Source: Emticicia sp. CRIBPO (lineage in GTDB: Bacteria > Bacteroidota > Bacteroidia > Cytophagales > Spirosomataceae). From it: DNA of 64,000 nt. The translations under genes and the position numbers were made by a program. The stretch covers positions 248,001 to 312,000 of the forward strand of contig NZ_JAAAKV010000001.1 in NCBI RefSeq assembly GCF_009905725.1, given 5' to 3'. The notes beneath the pieces were generated by a model. It did not search any database and had not been told where the DNA came from. It saw nothing but the letters and a program-made list of their open reading frames with translations. Numbering within the stretch: position 1 is the first letter of the stretch; the number at the start of each line of letters is the position of its first letter. Below, one piece after another: positions 1 to 8,670 of the stretch.

Positions 1-221
1 CATACACCAGACTTTCTCTCCCTTCTAAAAGCTTTAATCTCTTCAAGAATTTCATCTTCACTCATTTCAGGTTCATTCTGGGGCAGTTTTGATTCCAGCT
101 TATTCCACAAATCCGGCCACGAAGTTTTAATAGAAATTAAATCCAGATCTATAAGATCTTCAATCAGCTTCCTTGCTTTGGGGTTTTTGATTTCTATAGT
201 AAGTGTTTCCATAAAACTCAT
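1..221 (-). CDS. Antitoxin-like small protein (partial, C-terminus off window)
   Basis: An open frame reads from an ATG at 221 (or a second in-frame ATG at 212) to the left edge with no stop in 73 codons. The protein starts with METLTIEIKNPKARKLIEDL after three optional residues, then has a helical stretch, an acidic MSEDEILEEIK segment and a basic RRERKS tail. This layout resembles short Bacteroidota antitoxin-type proteins that precede a PIN or RelE-type toxin; that is recollection of the family style, not a domain hit. The partner gene would lie left of the window, so the toxin-antitoxin reading is an inference. Confidence 0.5.
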   Translation of the reverse strand, partial: MSFMETLTIEIKNPKARKLIEDLIDLDLISIKTSWPDLWNKLESKLPQNEPEMSEDEILEEIKAFRRERKSGV

Positions 222-262
222 TTTTACAAATATGACATTTTTAACTCTAAAAAATTCGTACT

Positions 263-300
263 AAAAAAAAGAGAGCCATTTGTTAACGATGACTCTCTTT
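263..300 (-). terminator. Intrinsic terminator of the VWA gene
   Basis: An imperfect hairpin (GAGAGCCAT / ATGACTCTC with one unpaired base) is followed on the minus strand by eight T residues. It lies 25 nt past the stop of the minus-strand VWA gene. Confidence 0.6.
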
Positions 301-324
301 CTGAAATATTTTTCCGGTTATTAA

Positions 325-1335
325 TTACTTCGGAATCGTCTTTATCTCAAATTTCAATTTGGCGGGTGAAAGTCTCGGAATTACCTGCTGATTTCTCAGG
401 TAGGTTAAATTATAAACATTGGAAATCACTTTAGAGAATTTCTCGAATACACCTTTCAATTCCTTTACATTCTCAGGGAAACTGGCAGATCCTCCGTTGC
501 TCGCCAACTTGTTCAGGACTGTTTTATCCACGCCGCCGTTACCGTTCAGACCGATCGCAAAACTGGTGATCTTATAGGTATTTTTATCTCCCTTGATTTT
601 ATTGATCAGGTAATCCACATTGACGTTAGGGCTGGAGTTGTTGTCTGCACCATCCGTAAAAATAAATAAAACCTTACTTTGGGAAGTAGACATCTGTAGT
701 TTATCAATCCCTTCGTCAACCGCATTGTAAAGTGTCGTAAATTTCCCTTGCTTGAGCCCTTTGATATACTTTTTCAAGGCTTCCCTGTCTGTCGTAAGCG
801 GATAGCTTCTGACATCATCAGCAAAATCGACCACACCCATCTGGACAACCTTCCGGTCGGTAAATACCTTATCGACAAAGTCGGAGGCATATTGCTTGAT
901 CGTTTCAAAATCAGCACCTAATGATTCACTGCGGTCCAGAACCAACATGACACTGATGTCTTCAGACTGGTTAAAGTCCATCGTAAACTCAATGTCTTTT
1001 TTCCACTCACTGTTTCTATACTCATAGGCAGTAATAGATTCAATGTTGTAATTGTTTGACGAAGCATCTACAATCCTGAAATTGTCAATGATCACCTTCG
1101 TGAAGCTCTGCCCTTCTGTTACTCCGCCAAAAGTTTTGGTAAAGTCAATCTTGATTTCCCTGGAAGTTTTTTGTTCGTCGAACCTCACCTCAGGGCTTTT
1201 GCCCGAGATATTCCAGAAGTCAAGATAAATTTCGAAGGTTTTCCCCTTGGGATTTATGCCGCTCCCCCCGCAATTGAACATAATAAGGGAAACTAACACA
1301 AGACTTGTAATTAAGAAAGCATATTTTATTTTCAT
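325..1335 (-). CDS. VWA-domain lipoprotein
   Basis: The 336-aa product begins with a lysine-containing signal peptide (MKIKYAFLITSLVLV) running to a cysteine near residue 22 followed by GGSG, so it is probably an exported lipoprotein; the residues before the cysteine (MFN) are a loose lipobox. A von Willebrand factor A domain occupies the C-terminal two thirds: the MIDAS motif DRSES, the conserved threonine in TTLYNAVDEG and the FTDGADNNS aspartate are all present. VWA domains bind protein ligands through a metal ion. A longer frame starts upstream at 1416, but ATG at 1335 starts the signal peptide and is preferred. It is divergent from mocA. The ligand is unknown. Confidence 0.85.
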   Translation of the reverse strand: MKIKYAFLITSLVLVSLIMFNCGGSGINPKGKTFEIYLDFWNISGKSPEVRFDEQKTSREIKIDFTKTFGGVTEGQSFTKVIIDNFRIVDASSNNYNIESITAYEYRNSEWKKDIEFTMDFNQSEDISVMLVLDRSESLGADFETIKQYASDFVDKVFTDRKVVQMGVVDFADDVRSYPLTTDREALKKYIKGLKQGKFTTLYNAVDEGIDKLQMSTSQSKVLFIFTDGADNNSSPNVNVDYLINKIKGDKNTYKITSFAIGLNGNGGVDKTVLNKLASNGGSASFPENVKELKGVFEKFSKVISNVYNLTYLRNQQVIPRLSPAKLKFEIKTIPK

Positions 1336-1437
1336 AGTACCAAATTTAATAAATTTCAATCCGGATAACGAAACAATCCTGCCAAAACTTTTAAATACCT
1401 CGAAAAAAATGGCCAAATTTGCGTAAATTTTTATCGA

Positions 1438-2034
1438 ATGAATACAGGAATTGTGATTTTAGCAGCCGGATCGTCCCAGAGAATGGGTACTCCCAAGCAG
1501 CTTTTACCGGTGTTTGGCACCAGTCTTATCAAATATTTTATTGAAGAAGCCATGGAAACCCCATGCTACCCTATCACGGTGGTGGTAGGTGCCCACAAAG
1601 CCAAGATCGTTCCTGAACTCAAAAATATGCCCATCAGTATTGTCGATAACCCCGCCTGGGAAACCGGCATCGGCAGTTCCGTCAAAATGGGCGTGGTAGG
1701 CACTTATATGGTCAGTAAAGACATTGAAGGCCTGATCATCATGACCTCCGACATGCCGTTTGTCAACAGGCACTGCATCAAGGCACTCATCCAGAAGGCT
1801 ATAGAAAACCCCGAGAAAGACGTCATCGCCAGTAAATATGCCGGAACAGTCGGTGTGCCCGCCTTGTTCAGAAGGAAGGTCCTGGAGCAGCTTCTTGACC
1901 TAAAAGGAGAGTCAGGGGCAAAAAAAGTAATTGAAAGCAACAAATCCAATGCACTTTTTGTTGACTTTGACAAGGGAGTCGTGGATCTTGATACGCAGAC
2001 CGACTACTTTAATTTTATCCAATCAAAAAACTAA
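1438..2034 (+). CDS. mocA: MocA-like molybdenum cofactor cytidylyltransferase
   Basis: This 198-aa protein has the MobA-like NTP-transferase fold. It shows the nucleotide-binding signature LAAGSSQRMGTPKQLLP near the N-terminus, the family block NPAWETGIGSSVK around residues 64-76, and the metal-binding SDMPF motif near residue 102. Proteins with this set transfer a cytidylyl group from CTP to molybdopterin, preparing the cofactor for xanthine-dehydrogenase-type enzymes; other family members act on different substrates, so specificity is inferred. No molybdoenzyme gene is in the window. The stop is followed after 4 nt by a GTG start for the next gene, indicating a two-gene operon. Confidence 0.8.
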   Translation: MNTGIVILAAGSSQRMGTPKQLLPVFGTSLIKYFIEEAMETPCYPITVVVGAHKAKIVPELKNMPISIVDNPAWETGIGSSVKMGVVGTYMVSKDIEGLIIMTSDMPFVNRHCIKALIQKAIENPEKDVIASKYAGTVGVPALFRRKVLEQLLDLKGESGAKKVIESNKSNALFVDFDKGVVDLDTQTDYFNFIQSKN

Positions 2035-2038
2035 TCAG

Positions 2039-2947
2039 GTGCAGGCAATCTTATATTATCTTTCGTTACCGTTTATTTACCTTTTCTCTTCCTTACCCTT
2101 AAGTGTCCTTTATGGTTTTTCGGATTACCTGGTATTTCCTTTAATGTACCATCTGACCGGATACAGGAGAAAAGTAGTGAGAGAAAACCTTGTCAATTCT
2201 TTCCCGGAGAAAACAACGGAAGAAATCAAAGCCATCGAAGTTAAATTTTACCATTACCTCTCCGACCTTTTCATTGAAATATTCAAAGGCTTCACCATTT
2301 CAAAAGACCAGATCAGGAAAAGAATAAGTTTTGAAAAAAATGATATTTTTCAGAAGTGGTACGATGAAAACAAAGACTGTGTCATGTCGGCAGGACACTA
2401 CGGCAATCACGAATGGGTTTGTATGACCATGCCGCTTTATATGCCGCATCAAATCAAGGTACCGTACCGGGCTTTCAGCAATACCTATATGGAAGGGCTT
2501 TTCAACAGGGCCAGGTCTATTTTCGGAGCTCACATGTTTCCTACCCACAATACTTACAGGGAAATCATGCAGAAACATACACAACCTTTTATTGTTTGCC
2601 TGGCCAACGACCAGTCGGCCCAACCCGACAAAGCTTACTGGACCAGGTTTCTGAACCAGGACACTTCTTTTTTTGTGGGTACGGAGAAAATTGCCAAGCG
2701 ATTTAACATGCCGGTATTTTTCACCAAAATCAAACAGGTTAAACGTGGTTACTATCATGTGTCATTTGAACTGATCAGTGAAAACCCGGCCGAAGAACCT
2801 GAAGGAGCCCTGATGGAAAAACATGCGAAAATCCTGGAAGATGAAATAAAAGCAGCCCCTGAATTCTGGCTCTGGTCGCACCGCCGCTGGAAACACAAAA
2901 TGCCTGAAGGAGTCAGCTATGGTTTTAACATAGCGAAAAAAGACTGA
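2039..2947 (+). CDS. LpxL/HtrB-type lipid A acyltransferase
   Basis: A 302-aa member of the lysophospholipid/lipid A acyltransferase family. An N-terminal hydrophobic anchor (ILYYLSLPFIYLFSSLPLSV) leads into the acyltransferase domain with the catalytic H-x4-E motif in HYGNHEW near residue 121, then the family block ANDQSAQP and a C-terminal FWLWSHRRWKH segment that is very typical. It should add a secondary acyl chain to lipid A at the inner membrane. An ATG in the same frame lies at 1931, but it is inside mocA and encodes nothing family-like; GTG at 2039, 4 nt after the mocA stop, puts the anchor at the N-terminus and is chosen. Confidence 0.85.
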   Translation: MQAILYYLSLPFIYLFSSLPLSVLYGFSDYLVFPLMYHLTGYRRKVVRENLVNSFPEKTTEEIKAIEVKFYHYLSDLFIEIFKGFTISKDQIRKRISFEKNDIFQKWYDENKDCVMSAGHYGNHEWVCMTMPLYMPHQIKVPYRAFSNTYMEGLFNRARSIFGAHMFPTHNTYREIMQKHTQPFIVCLANDQSAQPDKAYWTRFLNQDTSFFVGTEKIAKRFNMPVFFTKIKQVKRGYYHVSFELISENPAEEPEGALMEKHAKILEDEIKAAPEFWLWSHRRWKHKMPEGVSYGFNIAKKD

Positions 2948-3103
2948 CCCACCCTTCTTATCCTTAAATTTACAGGAATTCTACCTTTTTTGGGGAATAA
3001 AATCCCCGAAGCCTGCAGGCCTTTGGCTCATATACCAGCTAAATCACTGATTATAAGCCGGAACGATGTTTTATTATTCTATGGCATAAAACATCTATAA
3101 CAT

Positions 3104-3757
3104 ATGAAAACCAATCAAACCACCATCGTAAAACTAGTACTTTCAGCCCTTGTGCTGTCAGCCTTCGTATCTTGTAAATCAAGCAGGACGATCTCAAAAT
3201 CAAAAACTGAAGCGACTTCTTACTCGGCACCTCCTGCCAATGACATGGAGAGAACCGTCGATAAATACTCAGAAAAAGGAGAAATCGGCAAGCAACTCTA
3301 TATAAAAATGGGAGATTATGCCAAAGTGCTGAACGAAAACCTGAGTGATGTAGCCACCGTAAGCCAGGTCGGCGAAGGTATCATTGTTACCATGAAAAAA
3401 GGAGATTATTTTGACGTGGAGTCATTCATGCTCAAAAAAGACCGTGAACATGATTTCCTTAAAGTAGTGCACTCACTTAAGATGATTCCTGATACTTATG
3501 TCCAGGTTTCTGGACACACCGATAATACCGGTTCAAAAGCTTTCAATGACAAGCTTTCCAAAGAAAGGGCTCACCAGGTAGCTAATTTCATGAACAGGTT
3601 CGGCGTGGAAGAAAGCCGGTTATTTTATGAAGGATACGGAGAGAAAATCCCGGGATTCACCAATAAAACCCTCACCGGACGTGACAGAAACAGAAGAGTA
3701 GACTTTGTAATCATCCCTTCCAACGCTATGAGAGAGGAAGTGGCTAAAAATAATTAA
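3104..3757 (+). CDS. OmpA-family lipoprotein
   Basis: A 217-aa exported lipoprotein: signal peptide with the lipobox region LSAFVSC (cysteine about residue 24), a linker, then an OmpA C-terminal peptidoglycan-binding domain from about residue 85 to 207. Seen motifs are SGHTDNTGS, a helix with NDKLSKERA, YEGYGEK and the closing TGRDRNRRVDFVI with the arginine that contacts diaminopimelate. It should tie the outer membrane to peptidoglycan. It is monocistronic, with a hairpin terminator directly after it. Confidence 0.9.
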   Translation: MKTNQTTIVKLVLSALVLSAFVSCKSSRTISKSKTEATSYSAPPANDMERTVDKYSEKGEIGKQLYIKMGDYAKVLNENLSDVATVSQVGEGIIVTMKKGDYFDVESFMLKKDREHDFLKVVHSLKMIPDTYVQVSGHTDNTGSKAFNDKLSKERAHQVANFMNRFGVEESRLFYEGYGEKIPGFTNKTLTGRDRNRRVDFVIIPSNAMREEVAKNN

Positions 3758-3785
3758 CGCAGCTTAAAAAAGTAAGAACGTTAGA

Positions 3786-3815
3786 AAGGCATGGCTGCTA
3801 AGCCATGTCTTTTTT
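3786..3815 (+). terminator. Intrinsic terminator of the OmpA gene
   Basis: GGCATGGC / GCCATGTC stem (one G-U pair) with a 6-nt loop, followed by a run of T. It ends at the stop codon of the convergent gene at 3814. Confidence 0.75.
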
Positions 3816-5718
3816 ATTCTATGTATGTGTTGTTCTTGTCCCCATCGACAAAACCCCTGATTTTCCGCTCCTGACCATCAATATTTACATATCGCATGGT
3901 AATCCGGCGGGGGTCAACGTTTTTAGGAACCGTCCAGCTGAACACAGCCGGTTTCCTGGAGCTCAGCGTAAAATTGATGATTTTATCACCCACCTTAAGT
4001 TCTATGTTTGTTTTGTCCGTTTCATCATGATACGGATACATCATCACCAGGCTCAGCTTATCCCCCTGGTAAATTCCGGAAGCAAGGATTTCCTTATTTC
4101 TGAAGGTATTCACCGGCGGATTAAACCTGATGTAGCGTAAAGTCTGGTCAAACTTATACTGATTATCTCTGCAGACCTTGGCAAAAGTCTGAACAGCAGC
4201 CGTATAGACCACATACCTTGAATAATTGTCATCTCCGGCAATGTTATCGTTGTATGAAGCATCGTCCGTATTGTTCCAGTAATCCTTAGGCTTATCCCAG
4301 CTGTATCCGGGCACAGGATAGAGTTTCTCTCCTATATGTTTAATATCCTGCCTTCCCTGCCCCACATAAGCCAGAGGTTCTCCCGCCCAGCCGTTATCCC
4401 AGCTTTCAACGTAATCCACGCCGTTAAAAAAGGCAAACAACACCTGGTATAAAATCGCATATTCTCCTGTCTCTCTTATTTTGTACTCGTTTCCTCCATA
4501 AGTCCATGGCTCGGTTCTCGGCCTGAATGTGATCGCCTTCTTTTTACCATATGGCCGCCATTTTGAAATATCAAAATCATTGAATTCGGATTTTGCAAAG
4601 TTCAGGGAAGCGATCGTGAGATAGTCCTGGTACAGATAAAGCTCCTGCAGCATCCATTCCACATCCGTTTTCCAGTCTTTTTTATCAGGTATCTGGCTGT
4701 GTTTCTGCAACTGCACGTCAGGCTGGTTAAGCATCCTGAATTTCCTGCCGAAAATCTCCTCTGTAAAATTATCTTTTCTGAGCACCCTCTTTCCTGAAGC
4801 ATCGAGCACATATTTACCGCCATTTTTCTGGTAAATGGAACCCTTTATTACCGGTACTTTAAAATACCCTCCTGAAACTTCCAGGGTGGCCCGGGCCTGT
4901 GCATAAGAATGAAAGTTAAAGGCAAAACTTCGCAACTCCCTGATATTCAGGATATCACTTTGCGTGAATTTATGCGGATAACTGGTAAGATTAGCCAGGT
5001 AAAAAAAGTTGAATGCCTTTCCGTAGAGGTTGATGATACAGGTGGCATTTTCCATCCGCCAGCCTTTGAGCACATTTCCCAAAAAGGCGTTTACACCTCC
5101 TGAAAATTGCTCCTCATCCAGTAAAAAATACCCATAATCTGACTTCCTGTTGTACGTTTTGGCCGGATAATCGTAGCCAATCCCCCTCCGTTGCCAGCAT
5201 CTTTTACCCATCTCAATGGCTGTTTTCTCCGAAACAGCTGACCAATTGGAGGTGGTCACATTGATGGCATCAGGATATTTCGGGGCCAGTTCTACCGCCA
5301 CTTCCTTAAGCAAGTCGGTAAAGCCGACAAACCAGTGCTGGGTTCTGGCCGGAGCCTGGCTGGCCGTAAAAGCATTGCTGTTTGAAAAATGCGTAAATCC
5401 CTTTTTATATATCTCAAGAGGTTCGCTTCTGCTCCACTCTATAAAAGCCGGAGACCCGAAACCCAATACAGCTTTGTGATTGTCCGGCAGGGCCATGTCC
5501 TTAAACTGCGAAATATTAAAGGTATTCTGGGTGGTTTCCAGTTGATACGGAACAATTACTGAATTGGCAGGGCCACCTTTTACGGGCTCAGCAGCTTTCT
5601 TAGCGACAATATCTGTTCGTTTGGATGGAGACGGATTTGATTTCTCAGAAGACTGGATCCAGGAAACTGAATAAAGAAGGCCGCCGGCGGATAAAAGGAT
5701 TAAAAGTATTTTTTTCAT
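3814..5718 (-). CDS. Exported protein of unknown function (634 aa)
   Basis: I do not recognise this family. The ATG at 5718 gives a signal peptide (MKKILLILLSAGGLLYSV); a TTG two codons upstream is less likely. A low-complexity Ser/Pro/Lys linker follows, then a large domain rich in Trp and Tyr from about residue 60 to 520 with blocks such as SDYGYFLLDEEQF, WRPYGKKKAITF and YVESWDNGWAGEP, and a C-terminal beta-rich module of about 110 residues ending at the stop. The tandem aromatic residues and ESWDNGW block recall carbohydrate-active enzymes with a barrel and a beta-sandwich, but I see no catalytic pair I can assign. It is transcribed alone, convergent with the OmpA gene. Confidence 0.75.
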   Translation of the reverse strand: MKKILLILLSAGGLLYSVSWIQSSEKSNPSPSKRTDIVAKKAAEPVKGGPANSVIVPYQLETTQNTFNISQFKDMALPDNHKAVLGFGSPAFIEWSRSEPLEIYKKGFTHFSNSNAFTASQAPARTQHWFVGFTDLLKEVAVELAPKYPDAINVTTSNWSAVSEKTAIEMGKRCWQRRGIGYDYPAKTYNRKSDYGYFLLDEEQFSGGVNAFLGNVLKGWRMENATCIINLYGKAFNFFYLANLTSYPHKFTQSDILNIRELRSFAFNFHSYAQARATLEVSGGYFKVPVIKGSIYQKNGGKYVLDASGKRVLRKDNFTEEIFGRKFRMLNQPDVQLQKHSQIPDKKDWKTDVEWMLQELYLYQDYLTIASLNFAKSEFNDFDISKWRPYGKKKAITFRPRTEPWTYGGNEYKIRETGEYAILYQVLFAFFNGVDYVESWDNGWAGEPLAYVGQGRQDIKHIGEKLYPVPGYSWDKPKDYWNNTDDASYNDNIAGDDNYSRYVVYTAAVQTFAKVCRDNQYKFDQTLRYIRFNPPVNTFRNKEILASGIYQGDKLSLVMMYPYHDETDKTNIELKVGDKIINFTLSSRKPAVFSWTVPKNVDPRRITMRYVNIDGQERKIRGFVDGDKNNTYIE

Positions 5719-5846
5719 GGACAATGGTTATTTTTTCAAAGGAAGTAATTTAACGACAACAAACCGGAATAATTACAACACCCAGGCAATTAACAGAGAT
5801 TTTAAAAGAAAAACGGCAGTTTCTCTCACTTTTTACAATATTATTT

Positions 5847-5854
5847 TAAATTTG
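5847..5854 (+). promoter_or_regulatory. TAnnTTTG -7 element before the beta-barrel gene
   Basis: TAAATTTG matches the Bacteroidota -7 consensus and lies 42 nt before the ATG. No clear TTG is visible at the usual distance upstream, so this is moderate support. Confidence 0.4.
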
Positions 5855-5895
5855 TCTTCAATATTATCAGTTCTACATACAAATTAAAAATCACC

Positions 5896-6477
5896 ATGAA
5901 AAAAATCCTAAGTTTAATCATTATTCTTTCCATTACTTCTGTCGGTGCATTTGCTCAGTTTGGCGTAAAAGCCGGAGTAAACCTTACCAAAATCTCTACA
6001 GATGCCGGTTCATTTTCTGCCAATGTTGAAGAAAGTCTCAAAAACAGAACAAACTTTGCTTTTGGGGTATGGGCCAGAATGGGAAAAACCATCTATTTGC
6101 AGCCCGAATTCATCGTTGCCTCCAAAGGCGGAGAAGTGGTCGTTGACAATAACCCCATCAAAGCCACTTACACCGATATTGATGTACCTGTTTTGGTCGG
6201 TATCAAAGTCATTCCTTTTCTTAGATTGAATGCCGGGCCTGTAGCCTCTTTTAAAATAGCAGAAGGAAAAGCTTTCGGCGAAGCCATCAAGGACCCCAAC
6301 ACCAAAGACACCTTTAAAGATGCCAAATTCGGCTACCAGGCCGGAGCCGGGGTTACTTTCGGGGGTATAGACATTGATGTCCGCTATCTGGGCAGCTTTG
6401 GCAATGTTTCTTCTGTTGAAGATCTCAAGCAAAAAAGCAGCGGCTGGCAGATAACTGCAGGCCTTAAACTTTTCTGA
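5896..6477 (+). CDS. PorT-like outer membrane beta-barrel protein
   Basis: A 193-aa protein with a signal peptide ending in VGAFAQ, followed at once by FGVKAGVNLTKIS, the typical opening of the Bacteroidota outer membrane beta-barrel family (OMP_b-brl_2, often called PorT family). Alternating amphipathic strands continue to the terminal GWQITAGLKLF, whose last aromatic residue fits a BamA-recognised beta-signal. The barrel is small (about 8 strands). The ligand or role is unknown; some members are receptors or adhesion proteins. A strong terminator follows. Confidence 0.85.
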   Translation: MKKILSLIIILSITSVGAFAQFGVKAGVNLTKISTDAGSFSANVEESLKNRTNFAFGVWARMGKTIYLQPEFIVASKGGEVVVDNNPIKATYTDIDVPVLVGIKVIPFLRLNAGPVASFKIAEGKAFGEAIKDPNTKDTFKDAKFGYQAGAGVTFGGIDIDVRYLGSFGNVSSVEDLKQKSSGWQITAGLKLF

Positions 6478-6503
6478 TCCTTTACGATATTGTGGCATCT
6501 GAT

Positions 6504-6539
6504 TACCGCTTTGATGAAAATTAAAGCGGTATTTTTTTT
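6504..6539 (+). terminator. Intrinsic terminator after the beta-barrel gene
   Basis: Perfect 9-bp stem TACCGCTTT / AAAGCGGTA with a 10-nt loop followed by eight T residues. Confidence 0.85.
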
Positions 6540-6582
6540 ATTCCCGGATATCCTTTTCTAATTTACCCAAAAAAACCAGTTC

Positions 6583-7143
6583 ATGGAAAAATCAAAACCC
6601 GTTTCTTATTCCCGGACAACCATAACCGAGCTGATGATCCCTTCTTATGCCAACTTCGGCGGAAAAATACACGGAGGAATACTCTTGTCGCTCATGGACA
6701 AAGTAGCCTATGCCTGTGCCTCAAAACACGCCGGAGCCTATGTGGTGACGGTTTCTGTCGACGGCGTTAATTTTTTACAACCCATAGAAGTCGGTGAGCT
6801 CGTTTCCCTGATGGCCTCAGTCAATTACGTCGGACGCAGTTCCCTGGTGGTCGGGATAAGGGTAATTTCAGAAAATGTCATTACGGGAGAGCAGAAACAT
6901 ACCAATAATTCATACTTTACCATGGTGGCCAAGGACGAAGAAGGTAAACCCAAAGAAGTCCCTTTCCTTACCCTGGAAACAGAAGATGATGTACGAAGGT
7001 GCCTTGAAGCCATCAAAAGAAAGCAATTAAGAGAAAAATTCAAAGATGATTTCGATAACGAAAAATCGTGCCTGCACCTGGATGAAGACCTGCATTTACT
7101 TGACGGGCAACGGATCAAATTAAAGAAAAAACTGATTCAATAA
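6583..7143 (+). CDS. Acyl-CoA thioesterase, hot-dog fold
   Basis: A 186-aa hot-dog thioesterase of the YciA/BACH type. The N-terminal half has the family core: MIPSYANFGGKIHGGILLS, where the Asn/Gly-rich turn and helix hold the active site, then the strand block VSVDGVNFLQPIEVGELV, NYVGRSSLVVGIRV and NNSYFTMVA. The last 50 residues are charged and helical. The enzyme hydrolyses acyl-CoA to free acid and CoA in the cytoplasm; chain-length preference cannot be told. It stands alone between two intergenic gaps. Confidence 0.85.
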   Translation: MEKSKPVSYSRTTITELMIPSYANFGGKIHGGILLSLMDKVAYACASKHAGAYVVTVSVDGVNFLQPIEVGELVSLMASVNYVGRSSLVVGIRVISENVITGEQKHTNNSYFTMVAKDEEGKPKEVPFLTLETEDDVRRCLEAIKRKQLREKFKDDFDNEKSCLHLDEDLHLLDGQRIKLKKKLIQ

Positions 7144-7341
7144 TACCTGTACGCAATACTCACTGATAAACCGCCCTGCCGGAACAATCGCGGCTTTTAG
7201 TGAGACATGCAGGAGACGTTTCTGCCTGTAATAAAACCGGCAGACTGACATCTCTTTCCCTTCACATTTTTTGGTTAATAAACCGGGCTTCAAACCTCAG
7301 AGGCTGTTGATAAGTGTGTATTATATAAACCTTACCCAAAA

Positions 7342-7369
7342 TTGTGTAATGCATTAACCTGTAGATTTG
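7342..7369 (+). promoter_or_regulatory. Promoter of the PNPOx-like/PA2169 operon
   Basis: TTG at 7342-7344, 17-nt spacer, then TAGATTTG at 7362-7369, a full match to the Bacteroidota TTG/TAnnTTTG promoter. The start codon is 47 nt downstream. Confidence 0.6.
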
Positions 7370-7415
7370 GTGACTTTTGTATAAGACAATCAATCACAAT
7401 TAAAGCTGATACAAA

Positions 7416-7928
7416 ATGAACGAAAAAATCAATTTCCACGATGAGGAAGCCATCAAACAACTTCAGAAACTGGTCGAGGAGATAAACATTTGCCTGTTCT
7501 GCACCAATCTTAAAACAGATGACGGTTCCACATGCCGTCCTATGGGAGCACAAAAGGTTTGTGAACAAGGAAACATCTGGTTTTTCAGCGACGTAAACAG
7601 CTACAAAAACAAAGAAATTGAGCAAAATAAAAATGTTCAGCTATTTTTTTCACATCCTGGCAAAAGCTCATACCTGGTCGTAAACGGTGAGGCAGAAGTA
7701 ATTATTGACCGGAGTAAGACAGAAGAACTATGGACACCATTAGTAAAAACATGGTTTAAAGACGGCAAAGACGATCCTGACATTTCTATAATTAAAGTGG
7801 CTCCGGTAAGTGCCTATTATTGGGACACTGAGGGTAATAAAATGATAAACTTCTTAAAGATGGTAGCTTCAGTGGCCACCGGAACAACGCTTCTTGATAG
7901 CCAGGAAGGATCTATAAATGTAAATTAA
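7416..7928 (+). CDS. Pyridoxamine 5'-phosphate oxidase-like general stress protein
   Basis: A 170-aa flavin-binding split-barrel protein of the general stress protein 26 type (Pyrid_ox_like). Visible blocks are CRPMGAQKV, the hydrophobic strand IWFFSDVNSYKNKEI with the usual Tyr-Lys-Asn, VQLFFSHPGKSSYLVVNGEAEV, and the C-terminal APVSAYYWD. Relatives bind FMN or F420-like cofactors and are induced by stress; a vitamin B6 role is not implied. It is followed after 12 nt by the PA2169-family gene and has a good promoter, so the two form an operon. Confidence 0.85.
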   Translation: MNEKINFHDEEAIKQLQKLVEEINICLFCTNLKTDDGSTCRPMGAQKVCEQGNIWFFSDVNSYKNKEIEQNKNVQLFFSHPGKSSYLVVNGEAEVIIDRSKTEELWTPLVKTWFKDGKDDPDISIIKVAPVSAYYWDTEGNKMINFLKMVASVATGTTLLDSQEGSINVN

Positions 7929-7940
7929 AATGTCTTTAAA

Positions 7941-8399
7941 ATGGAAAATGCCAAATCGATCGAAGTACTAAATACACTTATTACTATTAATAACGACAGG
8001 ATTGAAGGATATCAGACAGCCCTTGAAGAAACAGATGAACAGGAATTAAAAGGCTTGTTTTCTCAGTTTTCGAATACCAGTCAAAAATGCAGACAAGAAT
8101 TGGAAGGCGAAGTCGGTAAACTGGGGGGCATTCCTGCCGAAGGAACTATGATCTCCGGAAAATTCTTCCGTGTCTGGATGGATGTAAAAGCCGCAATCAC
8201 CATGAAAGACCGCAAAGCCATACTTAATTCATGTGAGTATGGAGAAGATATAGCGGTTAGCACCTACGAAAAAGTGTTGAGTGAGCATCTTTCCGATATT
8301 ACAGATGAACAAGCGGCAATGATCAAATCACAACATACATTGATAAAAGCTGATCATAACGAAGTCAAGTCATTGCGTGACGCCTTGTCAGAAGCCTGA
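7941..8399 (+). CDS. PA2169/DUF2383 four-helix-bundle protein
   Basis: A 152-aa all-helical protein that matches the PA2169 family (DUF2383), a ferritin-like four-helix bundle. Characteristic stretches are LNTLITINNDRIEGYQTAL, the FSNTSQKCRQELEGEV helix, GGIPAEGTMISGKFFRVWMD, and the ERGEDIA-like SCEYGEDIAVSTYEK. Family members are found beside stress proteins and may bind metal, but no reaction is established. It is the second gene of the operon starting at 7416. Confidence 0.85.
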   Translation: MENAKSIEVLNTLITINNDRIEGYQTALEETDEQELKGLFSQFSNTSQKCRQELEGEVGKLGGIPAEGTMISGKFFRVWMDVKAAITMKDRKAILNSCEYGEDIAVSTYEKVLSEHLSDITDEQAAMIKSQHTLIKADHNEVKSLRDALSEA

Positions 8400-8458
8400 T
8401 AACGCTAAACAGAACATGTCATACCGCACCTTCAGTGATCATCGGGTTCAACAATAGA

Positions 8459-8492
8459 AACAGTTTCAGAAAAGTCAGTTTCTGAAACTGTT
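8459..8492 (+). terminator. Perfect 14-bp hairpin after the PA2169 gene
   Basis: AACAGTTTCAGAAA / TTTCTGAAACTGTT with a 6-nt loop, 60 nt past the PA2169 stop. There is almost no T tract on the plus side, so it may act as a hairpin-only terminator or an mRNA 3'-end stabiliser. Confidence 0.55.
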
Positions 8493-8670
8493 ATACCTGT
8501 TATCAAGGCTATGCAGCAGATAAACTGAATTATTTATCAATACCTTTTCTTTGGTAACGCCCCCGGAAACCACACAAATCTCATCAGACAGCAAAAATCG
8601 CACAGACTTCACATTCACTTTTTTTTAACTCCTTCTTAGTGTCAAAATCACCGCTCAATAAATCAAGACC

